Positions 16,584-25,473 of a DNA stretch of 43,578 nt are shown one piece after another. The stretch is taken from assembly GCF_014845095.1 (NCBI RefSeq), contig NZ_NKUG01000022.1:1-43578 (forward strand), given 5' to 3'. Each line of letters starts with the position of its first letter. Position 1 is the stretch's first letter. This DNA is from Methylobacterium bullatum. Its GTDB lineage: Bacteria; Pseudomonadota; Alphaproteobacteria; Rhizobiales; Beijerinckiaceae. A program made the position numbers and the translations under genes. The notes under the pieces were generated by a model. That model was not told the DNA's origin. It did not search any database and saw only the letters and a program-made list of their open reading frames with translations.

Positions 16584-16644
16584 CCTCCTTCAGGGTTCAG
16601 GATGCCCGAAAAACTTGCGCTCAGCGCGGACCAGTTTGGTGGGT

Positions 16645-16767
16645 CAGGGTCAGTGTTGTCGGGCTTGAGCGCAGGTGAAGCAACGGGCGTGGTTGACCCC
16701 ACTCGTTGCTGTTCGAGCTCGGCAGCGAACGCTGCCGGGGTAGCGTAGCCCAACGACGAGTGCAGCC
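16645..16767 (-). pseudogene. IS3-family OrfB fragment (C-terminal end)
   Basis: Reading leftward from 16767, 'LHSSLGYATPAAFAAELEQQ' and 'ALKPDNTDPDPPN' are the C-terminal end of an IS3-family OrfB transposase. The ISAs1 element begins at 16768 and cuts off everything upstream. The fragment is followed on the same strand by the OrfA start of the previous entry, the reverse of the order inside one IS3 element, so the two pieces come from tandem copies or from abutted ends. Confidence 0.7.
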
Positions 16768-18039
16768 CAGGGCTTCGGATCCGGATTAACGGGCGAGTTC
16801 GCCCAGGATTTCTGCGAGGTAGGTTGGGTCCCATCCGGCGCGCTTTCGTCTGAGCTTGATCGAACGTTTGTCGGAGACGGCCCGGACGAGGTAAGGGCGA
16901 AGTGCCGGACGACGGCCATGTTGCGGGCGCCGTGGCCTTTTCGCAGGCGGGATTGGTCGTCGGCGAAGACGACGTCGAGGACCCAGTGCAGGCTGTTCTC
17001 GATGGCCCAGTGTCCGCGCACGGCGTCTGCGGCGCGTTGTGCCGTGAGGGCTGCCGAGGAGACGTAGTCGCGGGTCTCGGTGCGGCAGCGGTCCTTGAGG
17101 TCGGTACGGGCCCGGACCCGCACGAGGCAGGCGACGCCCGGCAGGCGTGTCTCACCGGGGAAGTGGCGGGGACCGTCGAGCCAGTCGACCTGCCGCACGA
17201 CGCTGACGCGCCTCTCTTCGATGCGGCCGTGTCCCTTGTCGTGCTCGATGACGGTCTCGGTGTCTCCTTCGGCGCTGGTCTCGAACAGGCTCTCGACCTC
17301 GGCGCGCAGGGTGGGCTGGTTGGCTTTGACGGCGAGCAGGTGGTCGGCGCCCGCTGCCGTGATGGCGGCGGCGATGCCCGGATTGGTGGCGACGGCGTCG
17401 ATGGAGACGAGGGCGCCCTTGAGGCCGTCGTTGTCGGCCAGCCGCTCGATCAGGATCGGGATGGCAGTGGTCTCGCTCGCTTTGTCGGGTACCGCCTCTT
17501 AGCCGAGCATGAGGCGGGCCGTGGTGGCGAAGGCGGAGACCAGATGCAGCGGCGGCCTGCCGGTGGCGCGGTCGTGGCTGCGGCGCGAAGTCTTGCCGTC
17601 GATGGCCACGAAGTCGGGCCGCTGCGGCCAGGTGGCCCGGACCCGGGCCGTGAAGGCGGACGCGAACAGGTGCGGATCGATCCGGTTCATCAGGATGGTC
17701 AGCCAGCGACCGCCCGGCACGCCGTGATGGTAGGGCAGATAGCGTCGCAGGATCGGCAGGTGGGCCTCGCCCCACTCCGCGATCAGGTCGTAGTCCTCGC
17801 AGTCGCAGATCGTGCCGCAGACCACCAAGAGCAGCACCTCCGGCAGGGGATGCGCCACCTGCCAGGGGACCCGCGGGTCGTCGATCTCCCCAAAATGATC
17901 GAGAAGCGCCTTCAGGCGCGACGGCGGCAGGATGTCCAGGGGCACGACACTCATCAGGGGGCTCCCAATCGGCGCTCTCCTCACAGAGTCAGCATTCCCG
18001 CAAGCCGTAAACCGCCGTTAACCCGAGTTCGGAGCCCTG
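16768..18039 (-). mobile_element. ISAs1-family element, inactivated
   Basis: A 1272-bp element. The left end reads CAGGGCTTCGGATCCGGATT and the complement of the right end (18017-18039) begins CAGGGCTCCGAACTCGGGTT, giving about 18 matches in 23. It contains one transposase gene with two disabling mutations. No target duplication is seen: the left flank is an IS3 OrfB gene and the right flank an ImmA/IrrE gene, each cut exactly at the element end. Confidence 0.8.
16786..17954 (-). pseudogene. ISAs1-family transposase with nonsense and frameshift mutations
   Basis: About 390 codons from the ATG at 17954 (MSVVPLDILPPSRLKALLDHF) to a TAA at 16786. Typical parts: 'DPRVPWQVAHPLPEVLLLVV', 'WPQRPDFVAIDGKTSRRSH', 'LVSIDAVATNPGIA', 'LLAVKANQPTL', and 'GHWAIENSLHWVLDVVFADD' in the C-terminal third. 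A TAA after LMLG (17499-17501) interrupts it where relatives have Gln-Glu-Ala-Val, a single C-to-T change. Near 16890 one base appears to be missing, so the frame leaves 'MAVVRHFAL' and the true ending (VRAVSDKRSIKLRRKRAGW...) continues in another frame. With two lesions it cannot make a transposase. Confidence 0.85.
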
Positions 18040-18753
18040 CATGTCGCCCGCGATGTTCGGCAGATGCGGACTGCTATGGTAGAGCGAGTGCACTGGGACC
18101 GGGCTGCCCACCGCGCGGACGATGGCCGGAAAGGAGAGGCTGCGATAGCACCGCTGCACCCGACCGTTGCCCGCCACGACGATGGCGATCCGCTCGGGGT
18201 GGTATTGCACGTAGGCCCGAGCCGCCGTCTCCCTACGGACCGCGACGTCGCGTGCGAGCCTGAGAACGTGCTGCAGATTCGGTTCGGCAAAGGCCGCCAT
18301 GGCTCCCCGCAGCAGATGAGGGGGCATCAGCACGAGGCAGGCGAAGCGGTTGGCCTCGACCTCCCTACGCTGCCGCTGATCGCCCTCCTTCGCTTACACG
18401 CGCAATAGGTCGGAGCTCTTGCAGAGGAACCGGCCGGGCTGATCCGGGAAGTGATGCGGCATCAGGAAGTGGCCGAGTTCGTGCAAGATGGTGAAGCGAC
18501 GACGCGGTTCGCCCCCGCGCTTGGCAAGGATGGTTCCTTCGGACCGCATGGCGTCGGTTACGAGGCCGCCCTCGAACCCGTCAGTGTCCAGGTCCTCGAT
18601 CCTGAGGATCCCGAGGCGTGCGCACAGCTCCTGGATCGGCACGGGCACCGGAAGGTTCGGCTCTGCCTGTAGAATGCGTTTGACGAGCGCCTCAGGTGTG
18701 CCCGCTCCCCCGAGGTCTATCCTGCTGATCGCCATCCGCGCATCGCCTTCCAT
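18040..18753 (-). pseudogene. ImmA/IrrE-family metallopeptidase, broken by a stop codon and by ISAs1
   Basis: From the ATG at 18753 (a second, MAISRIDLGG, is at 18735) the frame encodes an ImmA/IrrE peptidase: 'RRRFTILHELGHFLMPHHF' with the HExxH zinc site near residue 90, and after the interruption 'RREVEANRFACLVLMPPHLL', the third zinc ligand region. A TAA at 18394-18396 splits the two; the frame is otherwise continuous, so one point mutation is enough to explain it. The 3' end is replaced by the ISAs1 element at 18040. Such peptidases cleave phage or ICE repressors, or toxin-antitoxin regulators, on DNA damage, so this is probably a relic of a mobile element that used the nearby tRNA-Ser. 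Confidence 0.8.
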
Positions 18754-19185
<432 letters not shown>

Positions 19186-19284
19186 CGGGGCGCCTCGATG
19201 AGACGGAGGCTCGTTAACACGAGTTCGGTCGACATCACAAGTCGAGAGCGCACAAAGAATGCGCTCCCGTCGAACGTCGCGGGG

Positions 19285-21117
19285 TCAGCCGCCGGAGGCC
19301 AGGGCCGCGGCGACCTTGCGGGCGAAGGCGACGGGGTCGCGTGGAGTGTCGCCGTCCTGAATGCGGGCGAGGTCGACGAGGGTGCCGGCGGGCTCCGTCA
19401 CGTCCTCCCCGGCCTCGGCCTTCGCCGCGAGGGAAGCGATCAGCGGGTGGCGCGGATTGATCTCGAGGATCGGCAATCCGCCGGCTCCTCGCCCGGCCCG
19501 GCGCAACAGGCGCTGCATCTGCAGGTCGGGCCCGCTGCCCGAGGCCGAGAGCACCACGGCACTCTCCACCAGCCGGTCGGTGGCGCGCACGTCGGCCACA
19601 TCCGTGGCCAGTGCCGCCTTGAGGGCGGTGACGAGGGACTCGACGGAGGCGGGTGCCTCGCCGGTTTCCTCGGTGGCGGCGATTTTCGAGAGGTCGAGGC
19701 CGCCCTGTGTCACCGAACGCAGGGGCTTCTCCTCGAACCGGCCGAGCTGCTCCGGCCAGAACGCGTCGACATGGTCGGAGAGCAACAGCACCTCGACGCC
19801 GCGGGCGCGGAAACCCTCGAGCTGCGGCGAGGAGGCCAGGGCGTCGGCATCGTCGGCCACGAGGTAATAGATCGCCTCCTGGCCGTCCTTCATGCGCGAG
19901 ACGTAATCGGGCAGGGAGGTCCAGCCTTCCACCGCCGAGGAGCGGAAGCGTAGGAGCGGAGCGATCTCGCCCCGGCGCTCGTAATCCTCGTAGATGCCCT
20001 CTTTGAGGACGGGGCCGAAATTCTCCCAGAAGGACTGGTAGCCCTCCGCATCCTTGGCGCGGTTGCCGAGTTCGGAGAGGACACGGCCGGTGACCGCGCG
20101 GCGGATCTTGGTGAGAACCGGCGTCGCCTGCAGCATCTCGCGAGACACGTTGAGGGGCAGGTCCTCGGTGTCGACGACGCCCTGGACGAAGCGCAGCCAG
20201 GTCGGCAGCAACTCGGCCTCATCGGTGATGAACATGCGCCGGACGTGGAGCCGGACCTTGCTCGCGCGTTCGCCCTCCACCGCCTGGAACGGCTTCATGC
20301 CAGGAATGAACAGCAGGGCCGAGAATTCGAGCGCCCCTTCCGCGCGCCAATGCAGGGTCGCCCAGGGCTCGTCGAAGTTCATGCCGACATGGCGGTAGAA
20401 CTCGGTGTACTGCTCCGGGGTGACCTCGGATTTCGACTTGCGCCACAGGGCCGTGCCCTGGTTCGCGGTCTCGGTCTTGCCCTCGGCGACGATGGCCACC
20501 GGCACGGTAATGTGGTCGGCCCATTTGCGCACGACGTGGTCGAGCCGGTAGCTCTCCAGATACTCGTCGGCGTCCTCCTTGAGATGGAGGACGATGTCGG
20601 TGCCCGGCTCGTCGCGGGTCGCCTGTTCCAGGGTGTAGCTGCCCTGTCCGTCCGAAGCCCAGGTCCAGGATTCATCGGAGCCGGCGCGGCGCGAGGTGAC
20701 GGTGACACGGTCCGCCACCATGAAGGCGGAGTAGAAGCCGACGCCGAACTGGCCGATCAGGCTGGGTTTGTCCTCGGCCTTCGCGTCTCCGAGCGACTGG
20801 CTGAAGGCGCGGGTGCCGGAGCGGGCGATGGTGCCGAGGTTCTGCGCCAGTTCGGCCTTGGTCATGCCGATGCCGGGATCGGAGATCGTCAGCGTGCGTG
20901 CGGTCTTGTCGGGGGTGATCGTGACCTTCGCGTCGGCCGGCGGGGCAGAGACCGATTGCGTCAGCGCCTCGAAGCGGCGCCGGTCCATGGCATCGGCGGC
21001 GTTGGCCACCAATTCGCGCAGAAAGATTTCGCGGTCGGAATAGAGGGCGTGAACCACGAGGTCCAACAGCCGGCCGACCTCGGCACCGAATTCGTGCCGT
21101 TCCAGGGTATCGCTCAA
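19285..21117 (-). CDS. htpG: Chaperone HtpG (Hsp90 family)
   Basis: 610 residues, slightly shorter than the E. coli protein. The N-terminal GHKL ATPase is complete: '[21 protein letters not shown]' (N box), '[13 protein letters not shown]' (G1), '[18 protein letters not shown]' (ATP lid and G2). The middle domain has '[27 protein letters not shown]' followed by '[11 protein letters not shown]', which holds the arginine that contacts the ATP phosphate. The C-terminal dimerisation domain ends in '[17 protein letters not shown]'. HtpG is a cytosolic ATP-dependent chaperone that remodels client proteins, often with DnaK. It is preceded by tRNA-Ser downstream and by a divergent small gene upstream. 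Confidence 0.96.
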   Translation of the reverse strand: MSDTLERHEFGAEVGRLLDLVVHALYSDREIFLRELVANAADAMDRRRFEALTQSVSAPPADAKVTITPDKTARTLTISDPGIGMTKAELAQNLGTIARSGTRAFSQSLGDAKAEDKPSLIGQFGVGFYSAFMVADRVTVTSRRAGSDESWTWASDGQGSYTLEQATRDEPGTDIVLHLKEDADEYLESYRLDHVVRKWADHITVPVAIVAEGKTETANQGTALWRKSKSEVTPEQYTEFYRHVGMNFDEPWATLHWRAEGALEFSALLFIPGMKPFQAVEGERASKVRLHVRRMFITDEAELLPTWLRFVQGVVDTEDLPLNVSREMLQATPVLTKIRRAVTGRVLSELGNRAKDAEGYQSFWENFGPVLKEGIYEDYERRGEIAPLLRFRSSAVEGWTSLPDYVSRMKDGQEAIYYLVADDADALASSPQLEGFRARGVEVLLLSDHVDAFWPEQLGRFEEKPLRSVTQGGLDLSKIAATEETGEAPASVESLVTALKAALATDVADVRATDRLVESAVVLSASGSGPDLQMQRLLRRAGRGAGGLPILEINPRHPLIASLAAKAEAGEDVTEPAGTLVDLARIQDGDTPRDPVAFARKVAAALASGG

Positions 21118-21296
21118 GGGTTTGCCTCCGGGGATCGAACGGTGCGCGATATGACCCTTGCGGTGCGGAAATTCAATATCGGCAAGTAGAAGCCGGGTCC
21201 GTCATGCCGCCGCCGGGGGCAGGCGCCCGGTCCATGCAACCTTGTCCGCTCTCGGGCGTAGCCGTGTCTGACTCACCACGTTCGAGGACGACGACG

Positions 21297-21350
21297 ATGG
21301 AACCGATGAAGCCTATGGAACCCATGAAGCCCATGGAGCCGATGAAGCCC
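21297..21350 (+). repeat. Three tandem 18-bp units encoding MEPMKP
   Basis: The units are ATGGAACCGATGAAGCCT, ATGGAACCCATGAAGCCC and ATGGAGCCGATGAAGCCC. They differ only at third codon positions, so the protein repeat is held while the DNA drifts. Each unit contains two ATG codons in frame. Confidence 0.9.
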
Positions 21351-21599
21351 ATGTCCGGCGGCGAGGCCTGGTGGCCCCAGGAGCTGGGCCAGCCTTCCAC
21401 CAGCGGTGGCCAGAACGGGATGCGCTACGCCTTCTTCCCCGACTCGCGCCGGCTCGTCATCGACACGGACGGCAAGCGCACGACCTACGATACCGGCGAT
21501 CACCAGATCAGCGGCGTCTCCCAGAGCAACGGCTCCGCGCCGACCTTCTCGTCCCGCCAGGGCGACGTGTCGGTGAAAGACCTCAAGACGGTGGATTGA
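21297..21599 (+). CDS. Small protein with N-terminal MEPMKP repeats, function unknown
   Basis: 100 residues from the ATG at 21297, chosen because GAGGA lies eight bases upstream; the frame stays open to 21204. The first 18 residues are three copies of MEPMKP, then 'MSGGEAWWPQELGQPSTSGG' and a conserved-looking body 'MRYAFFPDSRRLVIDTDGK' and 'YDTGDHQISGVSQ'. No signal peptide or membrane segment. The body resembles conserved hypothetical proteins that I recall from other alphaproteobacteria, with the Met/Pro/Lys repeat variable in number. No function can be assigned. It is divergent from htpG. Confidence 0.72.
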   Translation: MEPMKPMEPMKPMEPMKPMSGGEAWWPQELGQPSTSGGQNGMRYAFFPDSRRLVIDTDGKRTTYDTGDHQISGVSQSNGSAPTFSSRQGDVSVKDLKTVD

Positions 21600-21607
21600 G
21601 CCCAAAA

Positions 21608-21629
21608 GGCGGCGCTTGCGAGCGCCGCC
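21608..21629 (+). terminator. Strong GC hairpin after the repeat-protein gene
   Basis: GGCGGCGCT and AGCGCCGCC form a perfect 9-bp stem with loop TGCG, starting eight bases after the stop codon at 21599. There is no T-run, so it is a likely 3' end structure rather than a classical intrinsic terminator. Confidence 0.5.
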
Positions 21630-21733
21630 ATTGCGCCCGGCCTGACGCACCGACATACTCCTCCGACATGACGTCGAGGCGCAAAGCCGACGCATGACGC
21701 CGAGGGGACGGGACGGTGAAGGAAGGCACGCGG

Positions 21734-22885
21734 ATGCGTGGGCATCTGTGCGGGATCAGGACCGCCTGGACGGTCGCCGCGACGGCGGCCGAGGCGGTGG
21801 CGGACGTCGCCGCCGGCATCGGTCCATCCCGTCTCTCGCATCTGCTGGCCTTCTTCTCCCCCGATTACGTCGTCGATGACCTGAACACCGCCCTGGCAGG
21901 CGCTTTCCCCGGCACACCCATCACCGGATGCACCATGTCGGGCGGCATCTGCCCGGCGGGCGGGCTGGAGCGCGGCCTCGTGGTAGTCGCTTTCCCCGAA
22001 AAGGGTTTTCGCGTCGTCTCCGCGATCCTCGATGCCATCGACCATCTCGACGTGGCGCGCACCGCCTCGTCCGTCCGTGCCCTGCGGCGGATCCTGGAGA
22101 CGGAATCCCCCGATGCCGCACCGAACCGGCGCTTCGCCCTGTCCTTCATCGATGGCCTCGCCAATGCGGAGGAGACGGTGGTCTCGGCCATCGCATGGGC
22201 GCTCGATGGCATCCCCCTGGTCGGCGGATCCGCCGGCGACGACCTGAATTTCCGCGAGACGGTGCTGCTCCACCAAGGCTCGATCCATCGCCGGGCGGCG
22301 GTGGTGGTCCTGGTGGAGACGGATTATCCGTTCCAGATCTTCAAGAGCGATCATTTCGAGCCGACGACCACGAAGTTCGTGGTCACGGCCTCCGACGACG
22401 AGCAGCGCATCGTCCACGAGTTGAATGCCGAGCCTGCCGCCCGCGAATACGCCATGGCGGTGGGGCTCGACCCGGAGGCGCTGACGCCGATGAGTTTCGC
22501 CGCCTATCCCCTCGCGGTGAAGGTCGGGGGCGAGTACTTCTGCCGCTCGATCCGGCGCATGAACGCCGATGGCTCCCTGAGCTTCTTCTGCGCCATCGAC
22601 GAGGGCGTCGTCCTCACACTGGCCCAGCCGCGCGACATCGTGGAGACCACCCGGAGCGAACTGACCCGTCTCGAAGCGGCACTCGGGGGGATCGATCTCA
22701 TCATCGGCTTCGATTGCATCCTGCGCCGTCTCGATGCGGAGAGCCGGCAGGTCCGCCAGGGCATCTGCGACCTCTATCGCCGCTATGACGTGGTGGGGTT
22801 CGAGACCTATGGCGAGCAGTACCGGGCGATGCACCTCAACCAGACCTTTACCGGCATCGCCATCGGCCGGCTGGCCGCTTCATGA
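21734..22885 (+). CDS. nosP: FIST-domain sensor, NosP-like nitric oxide sensor
   Basis: 383 residues from the ATG at 21734, which has AAGGAAGG seven bases upstream; a GTG at 21716 is also possible. The N-terminal half is a FIST domain ('LLAFFSPDYVVDDLNTALAG', 'ITGCTMSGGICPAGGLERGL', 'GIPLVGGSAGDDLNFRET') and the C-terminal half a FIST_C domain ending in 'VGFETYGEQYRAMHLNQTFTGIAIG'. NosP proteins are FIST proteins that bind heme and nitric oxide and control a co-transcribed kinase. The overlap with the kinase gene (ATGA) and the kinase type support the NosP call. Heme binding itself is inferred. The likely role is to signal nitric oxide or a similar ligand to the kinase. Confidence 0.82.
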   Translation: MRGHLCGIRTAWTVAATAAEAVADVAAGIGPSRLSHLLAFFSPDYVVDDLNTALAGAFPGTPITGCTMSGGICPAGGLERGLVVVAFPEKGFRVVSAILDAIDHLDVARTASSVRALRRILETESPDAAPNRRFALSFIDGLANAEETVVSAIAWALDGIPLVGGSAGDDLNFRETVLLHQGSIHRRAAVVVLVETDYPFQIFKSDHFEPTTTKFVVTASDDEQRIVHELNAEPAAREYAMAVGLDPEALTPMSFAAYPLAVKVGGEYFCRSIRRMNADGSLSFFCAIDEGVVLTLAQPRDIVETTRSELTRLEAALGGIDLIIGFDCILRRLDAESRQVRQGICDLYRRYDVVGFETYGEQYRAMHLNQTFTGIAIGRLAAS

Positions 22886-24225
22886 CAGCCGGCTCTCCCA
22901 GCGTCGGCGACGAAGAGGCCAGCCGCCGTATCGCCAAGCTGGAGCGTATCAACGCGGCGCTCATGGCGCATGTGGAGCGCACCATGGACCAGCAGGGGGG
23001 CGCCTATTCGCTGTTCCAGACCGCGATCATGCTTGAGGGCCGCGTCCGCTCCCGCACCGAGGAACTCACTGGCCTGATGCACAGCCTGGAGCGCTCCAAC
23101 GCCGCGTTGGTCGCGGCCAAGGAGGAGGCCGAGACCGCCAACCGCTCGAAGACCCGTTTCCTCGCCGCCGCCGGGCACGACCTGCTGCAGCCGCTGAACG
23201 CAGCGCGCCTCTCGGCCTCCGCCCTATCGGACATGCCACTCGGCTCGGAAGCCCTGGCGATGTCGGCGCAGGTCGAACGGGGGCTGCAGACCATCGAGGA
23301 CCTGATCAAGACTCTTCTCGACATCTCCAAGCTCGATGCCGGCATCGTCCGCCCGGTCATCCGGCCGGTGGCTCTCGGCGATCTGCTCGACGGGATCGCG
23401 GCGAGCTTCATGCCGATGGCCGAGCGCAAGGGCCTGCGTCTCGCGGTCCGCTACCCGGAGATTCGGGTGGACAGCGACCCGGTCCTCCTTCGGCGCATCC
23501 TGCAGAACCTCGTTTCCAACGCGATCCGATATACTGGCCGGGGCGGCGTACTGATCGCCGCGCGCCGGCGTGGTCGGCTGTGCCGCATCGAGGTGATCGA
23601 TACCGGCTGCGGCATCGCGGAGAGCGAGCGCCATCTCGTCTTCGAGGAATTCTACCGGGGCGGCGGGGCGGGTGACGAGGGCGAGCCGGGACTTGGCCTC
23701 GGACTCTCCATCGTCCAGCGCATGGCCACGGCCCTCGACCATGCCCTCGTCCTCGATTCGCGGCTCCGCCACGGCACCCGGGTCAGCCTGTCCGTCCCCA
23801 TCGGCGCCTCCCCGACCGAGACCATGGCCGGCCCCGCGCCCATCGCCACGCGGTTGACCGGGGCACGCGTCCTCATTGTCGAGAACGACCCGGCCACCGC
23901 CGATGCGCTGAGGCGTCTGCTGCAGAACTGGGACGCGGAGGTCAGTGTCCATCGCGACCTTGCGGGTGTGGCGGAGCGCGTCGCCGCCGGGCAGCCCCTG
24001 CCGGACGTACTGATCCTGGATTATCACCTCGATCACGGCGCCTGCGGCCTCGATGTCGCGAGCTACCTGCGCGGCGTGGCCCATTCGGCCCTGCCGGTCA
24101 TCGTGACCACCGCCGACCATTCGCCCGGGATCGAGGCGGACGTGGCGATGATCGGCGCCGAATTGATGCACAAACCGATCAAGCCGGCGCAGCTGCGTGC
24201 CCTCCTCACTCACATGCTCGCCTGA
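22882..24225 (+). CDS. NahK-like hybrid histidine kinase
   Basis: 447 residues. A coiled-coil region (about 20-90) with no membrane segment leads into the kinase: phosphoacceptor His99 in 'AAGHDLLQPLNAARL', N box 'LQNLVSNAIRYTG', G1 'VIDTGCGIAE', G2 'GLGLGLSIVQRMA'. From about residue 330 a receiver domain follows ('ARVLIVENDPATADALRRLL'), with Asp380 in 'VLILDYHLDHG' and the conserved lysine in 'LMHKPIKP'. The ATG overlaps the nosP stop by four bases. NahK/HahK-type kinases paired with NosP feed a phosphorelay through an Hpt protein to biofilm or c-di-GMP outputs. No partner is present beside it, so the downstream target is unknown. Confidence 0.88.
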   Translation: MTAGSPSVGDEEASRRIAKLERINAALMAHVERTMDQQGGAYSLFQTAIMLEGRVRSRTEELTGLMHSLERSNAALVAAKEEAETANRSKTRFLAAAGHDLLQPLNAARLSASALSDMPLGSEALAMSAQVERGLQTIEDLIKTLLDISKLDAGIVRPVIRPVALGDLLDGIAASFMPMAERKGLRLAVRYPEIRVDSDPVLLRRILQNLVSNAIRYTGRGGVLIAARRRGRLCRIEVIDTGCGIAESERHLVFEEFYRGGGAGDEGEPGLGLGLSIVQRMATALDHALVLDSRLRHGTRVSLSVPIGASPTETMAGPAPIATRLTGARVLIVENDPATADALRRLLQNWDAEVSVHRDLAGVAERVAAGQPLPDVLILDYHLDHGACGLDVASYLRGVAHSALPVIVTTADHSPGIEADVAMIGAELMHKPIKPAQLRALLTHMLA

Positions 24226-24251
24226 TCATACGACCGGGCGGGGGCGCCGTA

Positions 24252-25442
24252 TCAGGCCGGGTCGGCGTCGATACGCATCCGGAGGATGGCGTAGGGCGGC
24301 TGCCGCATGTCGCGGCCGTTGTTGTAGTCCGGGCTCCGATTGACCTGCGCGGCGGTGATGTAGAGCCAGCGGTCGGGGGTGATCCAGAACGTGTCGGCCC
24401 AGATCAGCCGGGGATCGGTGGCGAGGATGGTGACGGTGCCGTCCGTTTCGCGCCGGCCGACCGCATTGTGCTCCTGCAGGGCGAGATACACGCGGTCCTT
24501 GGAATCCGCGATGAGGCCGCCGGTCATGCCCTTCTCGCCAAGATCCTCGACGGCGGCGGCGACCTCGGCATCGGACACCGCCGGGTCGAGGAGCGAGGCG
24601 GTCTCCACCGCATAGAGCCGCCGGCCCATGAGTGGCGCGTAGTAGAGGCGGCGGCCGTCCGGGCTCAGGGCGATGCCGTTGGCGCCACCCTGCACCGGGC
24701 GCGGCGGTCCCTCCGCCTTGCGCTGCAGGATCTGGCGGTTCTCGACGATCTTGACGATGCCCTTCTGGGATTCGGTGCTGGCATGCTCGGCGAGGCGCCG
24801 GACGACGCGGCCGCTGGCGAGATCCACCGCCAGGATCGCGCCGTGCCCGTCCTGGCCCTGGTCGGTGATGAAGGCCACCGCCCGGCCGTCGCGGATATCG
24901 ACCCGCAGGTCGTTGAGCGAGGAGGTCGCGGTGACGCCGGCCTCCAGCGGGACCATTCTAACGATCCGGTTGGTCGCCAGATCGAACTGAACGAGCTTGG
25001 CCCCTCCCGGAATGGGCGGCCCCGCGCCGTCCGGCAGCCCGGCATCGAGAACCCAGAGCGTGTCGTCCCGGTCCATCACCCCATTGGGGACATGCAGCAG
25101 GCGGGTCTGGGCGTGCTTTGCATCGGGCTGGTTGGTGGTCTCGTCGGGATAGGGCGTCACGCTCCCATCCGGCATGACTTCGCCGAGGGTGAAGGGCACC
25201 TTGGCGTTGAAGCGCGGCATCATCACGAAGATGCGGCCGCTCCGCGACAGAGTGAGGCCAGTGGGGTTCGAGGGTGCATCCGCCGCCATGGCGAGTTCGA
25301 GTCCCGGCACCCCTGGATCGCTGGCGACCGTCTTGCCGGATGCCGTAGGGGGAGAGCCTCCCTCAGCTGCAGAGGCCTGGCTGCTCAGGCAGGCAAATCC
25401 GGCGAGGCCGGCCGCCAGCATGTCACGTCGTGCGAAAGTCAT
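24252..25442 (-). CDS. Secreted Yellow/major royal jelly protein family beta-propeller (copy 1)
   Basis: 396 residues from the ATG at 25442. The N-terminus MTFARRDMLAAGLAGFACLSSQASA has a twin-arginine look followed by a hydrophobic stretch, so export by Tat or Sec is likely. The body has the beta-propeller signatures of the MRJP/Yellow family: 'GLTLSRSGRIFVMMPRFN', 'VPNGVMDRDDTLWVLDAG', 'KLVQFDLATNRIVRM', 'LNDLRVDIRDGRAVAFITDQ', 'GANGIALSPDGRRLYYAPLM'. Bacterial members are of unknown function; insect relatives are named for dopachrome conversion. It is the last of three propeller genes in a row, 31 bases downstream of the SMP-30 gene. Confidence 0.78.
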   Translation of the reverse strand: MTFARRDMLAAGLAGFACLSSQASAAEGGSPPTASGKTVASDPGVPGLELAMAADAPSNPTGLTLSRSGRIFVMMPRFNAKVPFTLGEVMPDGSVTPYPDETTNQPDAKHAQTRLLHVPNGVMDRDDTLWVLDAGLPDGAGPPIPGGAKLVQFDLATNRIVRMVPLEAGVTATSSLNDLRVDIRDGRAVAFITDQGQDGHGAILAVDLASGRVVRRLAEHASTESQKGIVKIVENRQILQRKAEGPPRPVQGGANGIALSPDGRRLYYAPLMGRRLYAVETASLLDPAVSDAEVAAAVEDLGEKGMTGGLIADSKDRVYLALQEHNAVGRRETDGTVTILATDPRLIWADTFWITPDRWLYITAAQVNRSPDYNNGRDMRQPPYAILRMRIDADPA

Positions 25443-25473
25443 TGATGCTGCAATCCTGAAGAAATGACGTTGG

